The position numbers and the translations under genes are program-made. The notes below the pieces were generated by a model. The model was given only the letters and a program-made list of their open reading frames with translations, did no database searches and had not been told where the DNA came from. 64,000 nucleotides of DNA from Jeotgalibacillus sp. S-D1. GTDB lineage: Bacteria > Bacillota > Bacilli > Bacillales > Jeotgalibacillaceae. The number at the start of each line of letters is the position of its first letter. The stretch's first letter is position 1. This document shows, in pieces, positions 50,185-59,191 of the stretch. The stretch spans positions 310,001 to 374,000 of the forward strand of contig NZ_SMZR01000001.1 in NCBI RefSeq assembly GCF_004358665.1. Direction: 5' to 3'.

Positions 50185-50193
50185 CGTGGATAA
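50185..50193 (-). promoter_or_regulatory. DnaA box 2 upstream of sda, inverted
   Basis: TTATCCACG on the minus strand, one mismatch to consensus. With box 1 it forms a 9-bp inverted repeat CTTATCCAC / GTGGATAAG. Confidence 0.8.
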
Positions 50194-50259
50194 GCTGTGT
50201 AAAACTTGTAGATATCTTAATGAATGTCAATCGTTACAATGGTTGAAAATGTCAAAGAG

Positions 50260-50268
50260 TTATCCACA
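50260..50268 (+). promoter_or_regulatory. DnaA box 3 in the sda-yqeG interval
   Basis: TTATCCACA, perfect, 71 bp before the yqeG promoter -35. Confidence 0.85.
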
Positions 50269-50330
50269 GTTTTTTATTCTTAGCTGAATTTGTCGAACGA
50301 TTCTTATCATTCGAACTAATTAAATCGGTT

Positions 50331-50359
50331 TTGAATTACAGCATTGGATGCTGTATTAT
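50331..50359 (+). promoter_or_regulatory. Promoter of the yqeG operon
   Basis: TTGAAT (50331-50336), 17-bp spacer, TATTAT (50354-50359), before yqeG. Confidence 0.75.
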
Positions 50360-50387
50360 TAGTATTTAAAGTTAAAAGAGGTGACGT

Positions 50388-50912
50388 GTGTTGATAAAGT
50401 TATTTTTACCAAACGAATTTGTAGATAGTGTCTTTGAAATTTCCCCTCAAAAACTTAAGGAACAGGGAATAAAAGCGATTATTACAGATCTCGACAATAC
50501 TTTAGTAGAATGGGACCGAAAAAATGCCACTCCCAGACTTTTAGAATGGCTGGAGTCGATGCAGAAAAATAATATACTTGTTACGATTGTATCCAATAAT
50601 AATCAGCTTCGTGTTGCTGCTTTTTCTGACCCGATTGGTGTACCGTTTATTTATCACGCGAGAAAACCAAGAGGCAAAGCTTTCAGACAGGCGATTAAGG
50701 ATATGAATGTAAAAAAAGAAGAGACGGTCGTAATAGGCGACCAGCTGCTGACAGATGTTCTTGGCGGCAACAGAAATAAACTGTATACGATTTTGGTTGT
50801 CCCTGTTGCAAAAACAGATGGTTTCTTTACCCGTATAAACCGTCGCATAGAGCGCCGGCTGTTAAAGTTTTTTAAACGTAAGAATATGATCCAGTGGGAG
50901 GATACAAAGTGA
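50388..50912 (+). CDS. yqeG: YqeG, HAD-superfamily (IIIA) phosphatase
   Basis: A 174-residue HAD-type protein: motif I TDLDNTLVEWD near residues 34-44, motif II IVSNNN near 67, and KPRGKAFRQAI then VIGDQLLTDVLGGNR (motifs III/IV) near 93-132. Substrate unknown; it heads the operon with the ribosome GTPase YqeH, and B. subtilis YqeG is very similar. The start is GTG at 50388 or TTG at 50391 after AGAGGTG. Its stop overlaps the yqeH GTG. Confidence 0.92.
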   Translation: MLIKLFLPNEFVDSVFEISPQKLKEQGIKAIITDLDNTLVEWDRKNATPRLLEWLESMQKNNILVTIVSNNNQLRVAAFSDPIGVPFIYHARKPRGKAFRQAIKDMNVKKEETVVIGDQLLTDVLGGNRNKLYTILVVPVAKTDGFFTRINRRIERRLLKFFKRKNMIQWEDTK

Positions 50913-52015
50913 GTGAAGTAAATGTTGCTTGTATCGGTTGTGGTGTAGCAATTCAAACGGAAGATAAAGAAGCGATTGGCTATGCTCCGCCATCAAGTCT
51001 TGAAAAAGATCAAGTCATTTGTCAACGGTGTTTCCGATTAAAGCATTACAATGAAGTCCAGGATGTCGCATTAACAGATGATGATTTTTTAAAGATATTA
51101 AATGGTCTGGGCCGTGTGGATGCGCTGATCGTTAAAGTTGTTGACATCGTTGATTTTAATGGCAGTTTTTTACACGGACTTCATCGGTTTGTAGGGAAAA
51201 ATCCTGTTTTGCTAATCGGAAACAAATCGGATATACTTCCGAAATCTGTAAAACCAAACAAGGTAATAAACTGGATGAAATACGAAGCCAAACAACTTGG
51301 CCTTAAACCGGTAGATGTTTTGTTGTGCAGTGCAGAAAAAGGTCATCATATACAAGAGGCGCTGGCGTCAATTGATCATTATCGCAATGGTAAAGATGTA
51401 TATATTGTGGGCTGTACGAATGTTGGAAAATCCACTTTTATTAATCGGATAATTAAAGAGGTGACAGGTGAAGGAGATGTGATCACTACCTCACAATTCC
51501 CCGGCACTACACTTGATATGATTGAAATTCCTCTGGATGATGGACAAGCGATCATCGATACTCCGGGGATTATTAACCGTGACCAAATGGCTCATGTTGT
51601 GAATAAAAAAGACTTGAAGCGCGTAATGGCCCGTAAAGAAATGAAGCCGAAGATTTTTCAATTAAATGAAGAACAAACGCTTTTCGTAGGCGGTTTGGCC
51701 AGATTTGATTACTTGAGCGGCGGCCGAAAATCATTTACGTGCTATTTTTCCAATGAGTTAGAGCTTCATCGCACGAAGCTTGAAAAAGCAGATGACCTGT
51801 ATAATCGTCATAGAGGCGAGTTATTATCTCCGCCCCGTGAAGAGGATGTACACAGTTTTCCTGAACTTGTCCGCCATGAATTTACGTTCAAAGAAGAAAA
51901 AATGGATATTGTGTATTCTGGTCTGGGCTGGATCACGATTAATGAACCTGGAGCAAAGATCGCAGCATACGCACCAAAAGGTGTAAGTGTACTGGTAAGG
52001 AAATCACTTATTTAA
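50909..52015 (+). CDS. yqeH: Ribosome biogenesis GTPase YqeH
   Basis: Circularly permuted GTPase needed for 30S subunit assembly. The 368-residue protein starts with a zinc finger (CIGCGVAIQ ... CQRCFRLKHYNE), then G4 IGNKSD near residue 107, G5 CSAEKG near 145, then G1 GCTNVGKST near 168 and G3 DTPGI near 215; this G4-G5-G1-G3 order is the permutation hallmark. A C-terminal RNA-binding domain follows. GTG 50909 is supported by GGGAGG and the one-base overlap with yqeG. Confidence 0.95.
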   Translation: MSEVNVACIGCGVAIQTEDKEAIGYAPPSSLEKDQVICQRCFRLKHYNEVQDVALTDDDFLKILNGLGRVDALIVKVVDIVDFNGSFLHGLHRFVGKNPVLLIGNKSDILPKSVKPNKVINWMKYEAKQLGLKPVDVLLCSAEKGHHIQEALASIDHYRNGKDVYIVGCTNVGKSTFINRIIKEVTGEGDVITTSQFPGTTLDMIEIPLDDGQAIIDTPGIINRDQMAHVVNKKDLKRVMARKEMKPKIFQLNEEQTLFVGGLARFDYLSGGRKSFTCYFSNELELHRTKLEKADDLYNRHRGELLSPPREEDVHSFPELVRHEFTFKEEKMDIVYSGLGWITINEPGAKIAAYAPKGVSVLVRKSLI

Positions 52016-52034
52016 ACCAGCGGAGGTGAAGCGA

Positions 52035-52880
52035 TTGGCATATTTATTAGGAGTAATTGGAAATCCAATTTCGCAATCCAAGTCGCCGCTCATGCATAAT
52101 AAATGGTTAGCAGAAGAGGGGCTTGACGGGTACTATCAGGCTTTTGCCATAGAGCTTGAAAAGCTGGAGGAAGCAATCGTCGGGATGAGGGCTTTGGGCA
52201 TTGATGGATGGAATGTAACGATTCCGTTTAAAGAAGCGATCATGCCTTTTCTTGATGAACTGGATCCAGCAGCTAAAGCGATTGGAGCTGTAAATACAGT
52301 AGTCAGAAATGGTGATAAGCTGATTGGCAGAAATACAGACGGGTTAGGATTTGTGCATTCATTACTTGAAAAAAGGTCCGCTGACCAGCTTAACCAGGCA
52401 TCTGTCTTAATCATTGGAGCTGGAGGGGCTGCTAAAGGCATCTATTATGCTTTGGCACAATATCACCCCGAAAAAATTGTGGTAACCAACCGAACACAGC
52501 AAAGAGCTGAAGCGCTGGTTTGTTCAATTTCAGTGCCTTCACCTGGTTTTACCCTTACAATCCATGAAGCTCAAGAAAGGCTTCACGAATTTGATATTAT
52601 TATTAATACAACCTCTGTAGGTATGATTCCAAATATAAAGGATATGCCATTGGATATTACCAATATAAGCAAAAATGCACTGGCCGCTGACATCATTTAT
52701 AATCCCCTGGAAACTTCTTTTTTACATGATGCACGGCTTAATGGAGCAGATACTTTAAATGGAGTGGGTATGTTTGTTCATCAGGGAGCTCTCGCTTTCA
52801 GCTATTGGACAGGGAAACATCCAAATACAGAGCAGGCAATCAAAACGATCATTCAAGATCAAGGAGGAACAATATGTTAA
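52035..52880 (+). CDS. aroE: Shikimate dehydrogenase (NADP+)
   Basis: Fourth step of the shikimate pathway to aromatic amino acids. The 281-residue protein has the substrate site GNPISQSKSPLMHN near 9-22 and NVTIPFKEA (catalytic Lys) near 61-69, NTDGLGF near 99, and the Rossmann glycine motif IIGAGGAAKGI near 124-134. Start is TTG at 52035 with GGAGGTG six bases upstream. It overlaps the next gene by seven bases. Confidence 0.96.
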   Translation: MAYLLGVIGNPISQSKSPLMHNKWLAEEGLDGYYQAFAIELEKLEEAIVGMRALGIDGWNVTIPFKEAIMPFLDELDPAAKAIGAVNTVVRNGDKLIGRNTDGLGFVHSLLEKRSADQLNQASVLIIGAGGAAKGIYYALAQYHPEKIVVTNRTQQRAEALVCSISVPSPGFTLTIHEAQERLHEFDIIINTTSVGMIPNIKDMPLDITNISKNALAADIIYNPLETSFLHDARLNGADTLNGVGMFVHQGALAFSYWTGKHPNTEQAIKTIIQDQGGTIC

Positions 52881-53173
52881 CAGGTAAACAAAAGCGGTAT
52901 TTACGCTCAGAAGCTCATCATTTATCTCCAATTTTTCAAGTGGGCAAGGGTGGCGTTAATGAAAATATGATTAAACAAATTGGAGAAGCGTTAGAGGCCA
53001 GAGAATTGATTAAAGTGAGCATTCTCCAAAATTGCGACCAGGATAAAGATGAAGTGGCATTGGTCATTTCAAAAGGTACACGGGGAGAGATAGTCCAAAA
53101 AATCGGGAATACGATCGTCGTGTATAAAGAATCTCGTGAAAATAAAAAACTGGAACTGCCAAAGGTGAAATAA
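52874..53173 (+). CDS. yhbY: YhbY-family RNA-binding protein (YqeI)
   Basis: A 99-residue CRS1/YhbY (CRM) domain protein that associates with pre-ribosomes. Conserved elements are LTGKQKRYLRSEAHHL at the start, IFQVGKGGVNENM around 22-34 (the KH-like GxxG loop is GKGG) and LIKVSILQN near 48. ATG 52874 follows AAGGAGG and lies inside the end of aroE. Three bases then nadD. Confidence 0.92.
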   Translation: MLTGKQKRYLRSEAHHLSPIFQVGKGGVNENMIKQIGEALEARELIKVSILQNCDQDKDEVALVISKGTRGEIVQKIGNTIVVYKESRENKKLELPKVK

Positions 53174-53175
53174 AA

Positions 53176-53748
53176 ATGCCCAAAAAAACGGGTATTCTGG
53201 GAGGGACCTTTAATCCGCTTCATATCGGCCATTTGATTATGGCGAACGAGGCTTATCACGCTTTGTCACTCGATGAGGTCAGATTTATGCCAAGCGCAAA
53301 ACCTCCCCATAAAATAAATCATGCTATTGAATCCAATGAACACAGAATCAATATGGTGCAGCTTGCGATTGAGCATATCCCTTATTTTAAAATTGAGTTA
53401 ATTGAATTTGAACGCTCGGGCATTTCTTTTACGTATGATACAATAGTACAGTTAAAGAAAAGAGAACCTGAAACTGAATTTTATTTTATCATTGGCGGGG
53501 ATATGATTGATTATTTACCAAGCTGGTCAAGAATTGATGAACTTGTAAAAGAGGTGCAGTTCGTTGGCATTATGCGTCCCGGTTTTGAAGGAGAAACCAG
53601 CTATCCTATTCTAAAGCTGCAGACTCCTTTTATCGATCTTTCTTCTACAGTTATTCGTGAGCGAATTAAAAAGCGCATAGATGTTACTTTCCTGCTCCCT
53701 GAGAAGGTTTATAACTATATAACCAAGGAGGAATTATATGAATCGTGA
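53176..53748 (+). CDS. nadD: Nicotinate-nucleotide adenylyltransferase
   Basis: Makes nicotinic acid adenine dinucleotide on the way to NAD. The 190-residue protein has the nucleotidyltransferase motif GGTFNPLHIGHL near residues 9-20 and the second motif SSTVIRERI near 155-163. ATG 53176 follows AAAGGTG. Overlaps yqeK by 11 bases. Confidence 0.96.
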   Translation: MPKKTGILGGTFNPLHIGHLIMANEAYHALSLDEVRFMPSAKPPHKINHAIESNEHRINMVQLAIEHIPYFKIELIEFERSGISFTYDTIVQLKKREPETEFYFIIGGDMIDYLPSWSRIDELVKEVQFVGIMRPGFEGETSYPILKLQTPFIDLSSTVIRERIKKRIDVTFLLPEKVYNYITKEELYES

Positions 53749-54316
53749 AGAAGCTTTAGCGCATGTAAAAGAGGTTTTGCCGGAACAGAGGTATGTTCAT
53801 ACACTTGGAGTGATCGACACAGCAAAAGCGCTGGCTAAGGCATATGGCGCAAATGTGGAGCACGCGGAGACTGCTGCGATTTTGCATGATATGGCAAAGC
53901 ATCAGGACAGGGACGCCATGAAAAATCTCATTCAGGAAGAAAATATTGATCCGAGGCTGCTTCTATTCCATCATGAGCTATGGCATGCACCTGTTGGAGC
54001 CTATTTAGCCAAAATGACAATGGGTGTGGAATCACAGGATGTCTTAAATGCGATTCGTTTTCATACTACCGGCCGGGCAGAAATGGGTCTTCTGGAGAAG
54101 ATTATCTATTTAGCAGATTCGATTGAGCCGGGCCGTAAATTCCCTGGTGTTGAATATATAAGAGAAGCAGCTTATAAGGATTTAGATGAAGCGCTAAGAC
54201 GGGCAGTGAAGCAATCAATCTTATTTTTAATTGAGAAAAAACAGCGCATCTTTCCAGATACACTTGAGTGTTATAATGATCTGATGCTACAAAAGGAGAA
54301 AAATAAATATGAATGA
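53738..54316 (+). CDS. yqeK: YqeK, HD-domain diadenosine tetraphosphatase (symmetrical)
   Basis: A 192-residue HD-domain hydrolase; homologues split Ap4A symmetrically to two ADP. Metal ligands are visible as YVHTLGV near 18-24, LHDMAKH near 47-53, FHHELWHAPVGA near 78-89, RFHTTG near 107 and LADSIEPGR near 125. ATG 53738 follows AAGGAGG. Part of a tight chain nadD-yqeK-rsfS-yqeM with overlaps throughout. Confidence 0.93.
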   Translation: MNREEALAHVKEVLPEQRYVHTLGVIDTAKALAKAYGANVEHAETAAILHDMAKHQDRDAMKNLIQEENIDPRLLLFHHELWHAPVGAYLAKMTMGVESQDVLNAIRFHTTGRAEMGLLEKIIYLADSIEPGRKFPGVEYIREAAYKDLDEALRRAVKQSILFLIEKKQRIFPDTLECYNDLMLQKEKNKYE

Positions 54317-54662
54317 AGTTGAATTATTGAAAATTGCTTATACTGCTGCAGATGATAAGCGTGCTGACGATATTGTCGCATTAAACATGAAAGGTATTTC
54401 TCTTATAGCGGATTATTTCATCATTTGTCATGGTAATTCTGACAAACAGGTTCAGGCTATTGCAAAAGAGGTAAAGGATCGTGCAGAGGAAGAAGGCTAT
54501 GCGATCAAACGTATGGAAGGGTATGACGAGGCACGCTGGGTTTTAGTTGACCTTGGGGATGTAGTTGTTCATATTTTCCACCGTGAAGAACGCGATTATT
54601 ACAAGCTGGAAAAACTCTGGGGAGATGCGCCGCTTGAGGACATGGCGAGCAGCATCAACTGA
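54309..54662 (+). CDS. rsfS: Ribosomal silencing factor RsfS
   Basis: A 117-residue protein that binds L14 and blocks subunit joining when nutrients are short. The conserved core is DDIVALNMKGISLIADYFIICHG around residues 20-42 (written here as two adjoining parts), EGYDEARWVLVDLGDVVVHIF around 74-94, and YYKLEKLWGDAP near 100. Overlaps yqeK by eight bases and the next gene by one (TGATG). Confidence 0.94.
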   Translation: MNEVELLKIAYTAADDKRADDIVALNMKGISLIADYFIICHGNSDKQVQAIAKEVKDRAEEEGYAIKRMEGYDEARWVLVDLGDVVVHIFHREERDYYKLEKLWGDAPLEDMASSIN

Positions 54663-55411
54663 TGAGTTACGGCCGGTTTGCTGAGGTCTACGATCAGCTG
54701 ATGAAAGATATGCCTTATGACCAGTGGACGCGTTTTTTACTCGAAAAACAAAATGAATTCAATATTACCGGCCGCAGACTCATGGATGTAGGATGCGGTA
54801 CAGGAGAATGGACGCTGAAAATTGCTCAGGAGGGTTTTGAGGTAACGGGAATTGATCTTTCAGATTCTATGCTGGCAGTAGCCTCTAATAAAGCACAAGA
54901 AGCGGGAGTCGCTATTGAATTTTTTCAACAGGATATGGCAGAAGCAAGCGGTTTCGAAGCCTTTGATATTATTACGATTTTTTGTGATTCATTAAATTAC
55001 CTGGAAACAGAGGATGAAGTTAAAAGCACTTTTCACCATATGCATAAGCTGTTAAACCCAGGTGGCTTGTTTCTATTTGATATACATTCCATTTATAAAA
55101 TGGATACATTGTTTATCGACCAAAGCTTTACCTATGACGATGGTGAAGTAGCCTATATTTGGAATTCATTTTCGGGGGATCATCCCTACAGTGTGGAACA
55201 TGAATTGTCTTTTTTTGTCCTTGAAGATGAAGAACGCGACAGCTATATTCGATTCGATGAACTGCATAAGCAAAGAACCTATACGATTCAAACCTATAAA
55301 GCGCTGCTTGAAGAGACTGGATTTACTGTCGAAGGAATAACAGCCGATTTTTCACCCTCTTTATCTCCTTCGGATGAAAGTGAACGTATCTTCTTCACCT
55401 GTCGCAAGTAA
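54662..55411 (+). CDS. yqeM: Class I SAM-dependent methyltransferase (YqeM)
   Basis: A 249-residue methyltransferase: YGRFAEVYDQLMKDMPYDQW at the start, SAM motif I LMDVGCGTGEWTL around 40-52, motif II GIDLSDSML near 65-73, and DIITIFCDSLNYL near 100. The substrate is unknown. It closes the yqeG operon, followed by a terminator, as in B. subtilis. Confidence 0.9.
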   Translation: MSYGRFAEVYDQLMKDMPYDQWTRFLLEKQNEFNITGRRLMDVGCGTGEWTLKIAQEGFEVTGIDLSDSMLAVASNKAQEAGVAIEFFQQDMAEASGFEAFDIITIFCDSLNYLETEDEVKSTFHHMHKLLNPGGLFLFDIHSIYKMDTLFIDQSFTYDDGEVAYIWNSFSGDHPYSVEHELSFFVLEDEERDSYIRFDELHKQRTYTIQTYKALLEETGFTVEGITADFSPSLSPSDESERIFFTCRK

Positions 55412-55414
55412 AAT

Positions 55415-55445
55415 TTAGATGAGATACAATCTCATCTTTTTTTTA
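55415..55445 (+). terminator. Terminator after yqeM
   Basis: Stem AGATGAGAT / ATCTCATCT with a three-base loop and a long T run. Confidence 0.93.
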
Positions 55446-55539
55446 TAATTTTAAAGCATTGTAAGTAATTTTATGAAATAATATGGTCAAGCTCCTTTCT
55501 TTTCACAATGCATGAATAGCTCATGGAGGTGTGAAAAGT

Positions 55540-56160
55540 TTGAAACAATGGCTGCAATTAAACCGGCGGATTTTACTGATTTCCTGTCCGCTTCTTCTCG
55601 TTTTCTTTCTCCTTTTTAACCCCTTTAAAAGCGCTTCAACCGAAATTCCCACACCGCTTGCACCCGTTGCAGAACCAATATCCCAAAGTGAAGAATCAGA
55701 ACCTCTTCCAATTGAAACGAGTCCGCAAATTCAAGTAGATATAAAAGGAAAGGTTCAATCTCCAGGTGTTTATACCGTTGCTGATGGTGACCGCGTAATT
55801 GATCTAATCAAGCTTGCCGGAGGAGAAACTGCGGAGGCAGACATGAGAGAGGTCAATTTATCTCAAAAGCTGTATGATGAGATGGTGATCTATATCCCTG
55901 CTGAAGGAGAAGAGGTTAAAGCACCTGCTACACAGCCTGGAGCTGCTGCTGCCCCGGGCCAAAAAGTAAAAGTTAATCTTAATTCCGCCGATTCTGATAT
56001 GCTGCAAACTATACCGGGTATTGGACCTTCTAAAGCTGAAGCTATTCTTGATTACAGGGATACGGTTGGAAGATTTGAAACAATTGAGGATATAAAAAAT
56101 ATTTCCGGCATCGGTGACAAAACCTTTGATAAACTGAAAGAGTCGATTGATGTAAAGTAA
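55540..56160 (+). CDS. comEA: Competence DNA receptor ComEA
   Basis: Membrane-anchored DNA-binding protein of the uptake machine. The 206-residue protein has a short basic start, one membrane helix (about 11-27), a Pro/Glu-rich spacer, an SLBB-like segment DIKGKVQSPGVYTV around 67-80, and a C-terminal helix-hairpin-helix pair (VNLNSADSDMLQTIPGIGPS and ISGIGDKTFDKL) that binds double-stranded DNA. Start is TTG at 55540 with GGAGGTG eight bases upstream; the GTG at 55531 is part of that site. First gene of the comE operon, for which ComN is the predicted post-transcriptional factor. Confidence 0.95.
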   Translation: MKQWLQLNRRILLISCPLLLVFFLLFNPFKSASTEIPTPLAPVAEPISQSEESEPLPIETSPQIQVDIKGKVQSPGVYTVADGDRVIDLIKLAGGETAEADMREVNLSQKLYDEMVIYIPAEGEEVKAPATQPGAAAAPGQKVKVNLNSADSDMLQTIPGIGPSKAEAILDYRDTVGRFETIEDIKNISGIGDKTFDKLKESIDVK

Positions 56161-56205
56161 TAACGATAACGATGCATTGTTCAGAAGAGAAAAGGAGCGA
56201 AATAA

Positions 56206-56688
56206 ATGGATAGAATCTCATGGGATCAATATTTTATGGCGCAAAGCCATTTACTGGCACTTAGAAGCACATGCACCAGATTAGCAGTAGGAGCAACAAT
56301 TGTTCGTGAAAATCGTATAATCGCCGGAGGTTACAACGGGTCAATCGCAGGGGGTACACACTGTATAGACGACGGATGTTATGTAATTGACCATCACTGT
56401 GTACGTACCATTCATGCAGAAATGAATGCATTGCTGCAATGTGCAAAATTTGGTGTTCCGACGGAAGGCTCCGAAATCTTTGTTACACACTTCCCGTGTC
56501 TTCCTTGTTCCAAGGCTATTATTCAAGCCGGTATCAAAAAGCTATATTATTCAGCTGATTATAAAAATCATCCCTATGCTGTTGAATTATTTAGACAGGC
56601 GGAAGTGGAACTTAAGCATGTGCCCTTTAAACCGGAATCCTTAGAACCGTTAATGGAAAAATTACAAACTGAAGAAGGAAATAGATGA
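56206..56688 (+). CDS. comEB: ComEB, dCMP deaminase-like protein
   Basis: A 160-residue member of the deoxycytidylate deaminase family. The zinc site is complete: His70 and Glu72 in HAEMN, Cys98 and Cys101 in PCLPC, so activity is likely. An internal CIDDGCYVIDHHCVRTIHAE stretch matches ComEB. In B. subtilis ComEB helps ComGA polar placement and is dispensable for uptake as an enzyme. ATG 56206 follows AAAAGGAG; four-base overlap with comEC. Confidence 0.94.
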   Translation: MDRISWDQYFMAQSHLLALRSTCTRLAVGATIVRENRIIAGGYNGSIAGGTHCIDDGCYVIDHHCVRTIHAEMNALLQCAKFGVPTEGSEIFVTHFPCLPCSKAIIQAGIKKLYYSADYKNHPYAVELFRQAEVELKHVPFKPESLEPLMEKLQTEEGNR

Positions 56689-58967
56689 AATGGCTTATTC
56701 CATGTGCGTTAATGGCTGTTTTGGGTGTTACATTAGCGCACTCCCTATTTTGGGGGCTATTGCTGTTTCCTCTCTATGTCGTTTCATGGATTCGTTATCA
56801 TCCCTCAAAGAAAGCAATCCTTATTTTAGCTTCCACTTGCCTGTTCTTTTTTCTCCTGACAGAGATTAAACGTTCTCATCACATCACCTTTTTAACAGGT
56901 GATGAAAAGGTTCTGCCGCTTCGCATAGTGGAGCCCTTAAAAGTAAAAAACAACACTGCTGCAGCCACAGCTTTAACTGGTAAGGGAGAAAAGATTCAAA
57001 TTAAGCTCTATCTGGATAAAGAAACTGCTTCAAGTCAGGCAGCCCTCATGACCTCCTCCTGGTGTGATTGGAAAGGAACACTGGAAAAACCCTCCAAAGC
57101 CCGAAACCCTCATTTATTTAATTACAATACCTATCTTTGGAATCAAAATATCCATTGGATTTTCACGATAAATCATATGAATGATTTTAATTCCTGTTAT
57201 CCTTTAACATTAACCTGGAAAGAAAAGCTAAATAAAATAAGAAGCAAGGGTATCGATCATTTGCATGAAACTTTTCCTGATAGGCTGGTGCCTCTTGCGA
57301 AGTCATTAATATTCGGTGATCGTGGAGATATGGAGGAGGAGCTGCTTGAAGCTTATCAAAAGCTTGGGGTGATTCACCTTCTGGCAATCTCCGGCATGCA
57401 TGTTGGCATGATTGTTGGAATGCTGTGGTGGAGTCTGCTGCGGCTAGGGTTTACGAAAGAAAAAGTAAGAATCTATTTACTGTTGTGCCTGCCTTTATAC
57501 GCAGTTGCGGCTGGTGGATCGCCTCCGGTTATCCGTGCTGTCAGCATGGTTATGGCAATGATCATATTCACCAGTATTGCAAAAAGGATTACTCTTCTTC
57601 AGGCGCTTTGTTTTACATTACTTATTCAGCTGCTGCTGAACCCCATGGTCATTTTACAGCCAGGCTTTCAGTTAAGCTATGCAGTCAGCTTTTCTATTCT
57701 GGTTTCCGCACCAAAACTTCTGAGAGCCACTTCGCGTATTATTTCTATATTAAAAGTTACCGCCATTTCCCAGTTGGGTGCCTTCCCGGTATTAATTTGG
57801 CATTTCCACGAAGTTTCTTCCGCTTCTTTTCTTGCGAATTTATTCTACATTCCGCTTTTTACCCTGTTTTTGCTTCCGTCGCTATTATTGTTATACTTGC
57901 TTTCTTTCGTGGCGCCTGGATTTACGTATCAGGCAGCTACGTGGCTTGAGAAGGTTGTAGAACTATTGGATGAACTTACTCATTATCTAAGCGCCTTTCC
58001 GTACGCAACAGCAGTTCTCGGCAAACCTTCAACCTGGCTTGTTCTATTTTATCTGCTGTCACTTATTTGGTTTTTCATACGTCTTGAAAAGGGTTTTTCA
58101 CTTAAAGCAGGTGCCCTCTTTTTAATGATTCTGACGGGAGATTGGCTTTCTTCCCGGTTTAATCCGTGGGGGGCGATTCTTTTTATTGATGTTGGTCAGG
58201 GGGACAGTATTCTGATTGATTTGCCATGGGGCAGAGGGACCTATCTGATTGATACGGGAGGAGGAATGAGTTTTGATGAAAATATTAAGCCGTTTTCAGT
58301 AGGCCGGGAAATCATCTGGCCCGTTTTGAAAGCCAGGGGAATTACATCAATTGATAAACTTATTCTGACGCACGGCGATTGGGATCACATTGGGGGTACG
58401 TTGGACCTGTCTTCTTATATTCATATCGATGAGGTATGGATTTCTCCTAATTCTCATGAAAAAGACTCTGTATTGCCCATTGTAGAAGAGCTTTTTAAAA
58501 AGGATATACCTGTAATGGAAAAAAGAGCGCCTTATTCCTGGAATGTGGATACTCATTCCTTTACGCTTATGTATCCAATGGATGAGGTATATGAGGGAAA
58601 TGATGACTCTCTTGTATTGTGGGGGGACATTGGAGGGTTCACATGGCTGTTTACAGGTGATCTTGAAAAGGAAGGGGAGATTGAGCTTATGGAGCATTTT
58701 GGAGTGCATGCAGATGTCTTAAAAGTTGGACACCATGGAAGTCTCACTTCTACTTCTGAGGAGTTTTTGAAGCAGGTCGATCCTGATTATGCTGTTATTT
58801 CAGCAGGAGTAAATAATCGTTTTAATCACCCTCATCCTGAAGTAACAGAACGTCTAAAAAAACAGGGAGCCACTGTATTGGGCACACATACAAATGGAGC
58901 CATTGAATACCGTTTTTATCGAAATAAAGGAACATTTCGAACGATGTTTCCATACGATGAAGAATAA
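56685..58967 (+). CDS. comEC: DNA internalisation channel ComEC/Rec2
   Basis: Inner-membrane channel for incoming single-stranded DNA. The 760-residue protein is full length: an N-terminal OB-like domain (about 60-170), the competence membrane domain with AISGMHVGMIVGMLWW around 228-243 and GGSPPVIRAV near 275, and a C-terminal metallo-beta-lactamase-like nuclease domain. That domain shows DVGQGDSILID near 504-514, THGDWDHIGG with His563, and VGHHGSLTS near 682. All metal ligands appear intact. ATG 56685 overlaps comEB by four bases. Confidence 0.95.
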   Translation: MKWLIPCALMAVLGVTLAHSLFWGLLLFPLYVVSWIRYHPSKKAILILASTCLFFFLLTEIKRSHHITFLTGDEKVLPLRIVEPLKVKNNTAAATALTGKGEKIQIKLYLDKETASSQAALMTSSWCDWKGTLEKPSKARNPHLFNYNTYLWNQNIHWIFTINHMNDFNSCYPLTLTWKEKLNKIRSKGIDHLHETFPDRLVPLAKSLIFGDRGDMEEELLEAYQKLGVIHLLAISGMHVGMIVGMLWWSLLRLGFTKEKVRIYLLLCLPLYAVAAGGSPPVIRAVSMVMAMIIFTSIAKRITLLQALCFTLLIQLLLNPMVILQPGFQLSYAVSFSILVSAPKLLRATSRIISILKVTAISQLGAFPVLIWHFHEVSSASFLANLFYIPLFTLFLLPSLLLLYLLSFVAPGFTYQAATWLEKVVELLDELTHYLSAFPYATAVLGKPSTWLVLFYLLSLIWFFIRLEKGFSLKAGALFLMILTGDWLSSRFNPWGAILFIDVGQGDSILIDLPWGRGTYLIDTGGGMSFDENIKPFSVGREIIWPVLKARGITSIDKLILTHGDWDHIGGTLDLSSYIHIDEVWISPNSHEKDSVLPIVEELFKKDIPVMEKRAPYSWNVDTHSFTLMYPMDEVYEGNDDSLVLWGDIGGFTWLFTGDLEKEGEIELMEHFGVHADVLKVGHHGSLTSTSEEFLKQVDPDYAVISAGVNNRFNHPHPEVTERLKKQGATVLGTHTNGAIEYRFYRNKGTFRTMFPYDEE

Positions 58968-59021
58968 GCAAGTTATGCCTGATTAAATGCTGTTAATTAA
59001 GAGCGCATTAAAATGTGCATG

Positions 59022-59052
59022 AAAAAAGAGCCAGCTTATGTCTGGCCCTTTC
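59022..59052. terminator. Terminator between comEC and yqzM
   Basis: Stem AAAG-GCCAG / CTGGC-CTTT with one internal mismatch and loop CTTATGT; serves the two converging genes. Confidence 0.7.
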
Positions 59053-59056
59053 ATTG

Positions 59057-59191
59057 TTAAGATCCTACAAATGATACAATCGTTGCTACAGCAAAGAGTA
59101 TTGTAAAGAAGCCAAAAGATACAACGAACGCTACACCTGAGTCAATTAAGTCGTTACGTTTTGACTGGACATTCTTTTCAAATTCGTTCAT
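59057..59191 (-). CDS. yqzM: YqzM-family small membrane protein
   Basis: A 44-residue protein almost identical in pattern to B. subtilis YqzM: NEFEKNVQSKRND at the start, then one membrane helix (AFVVSFGFFTILFAVATIVSF). Start ATG 59191 has AGGAGGG on the minus strand; codons further out are not translated signal. Function unknown. Same position, between comEC and holA, and same orientation as in B. subtilis. Confidence 0.92.
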   Translation of the reverse strand: MNEFEKNVQSKRNDLIDSGVAFVVSFGFFTILFAVATIVSFVGS

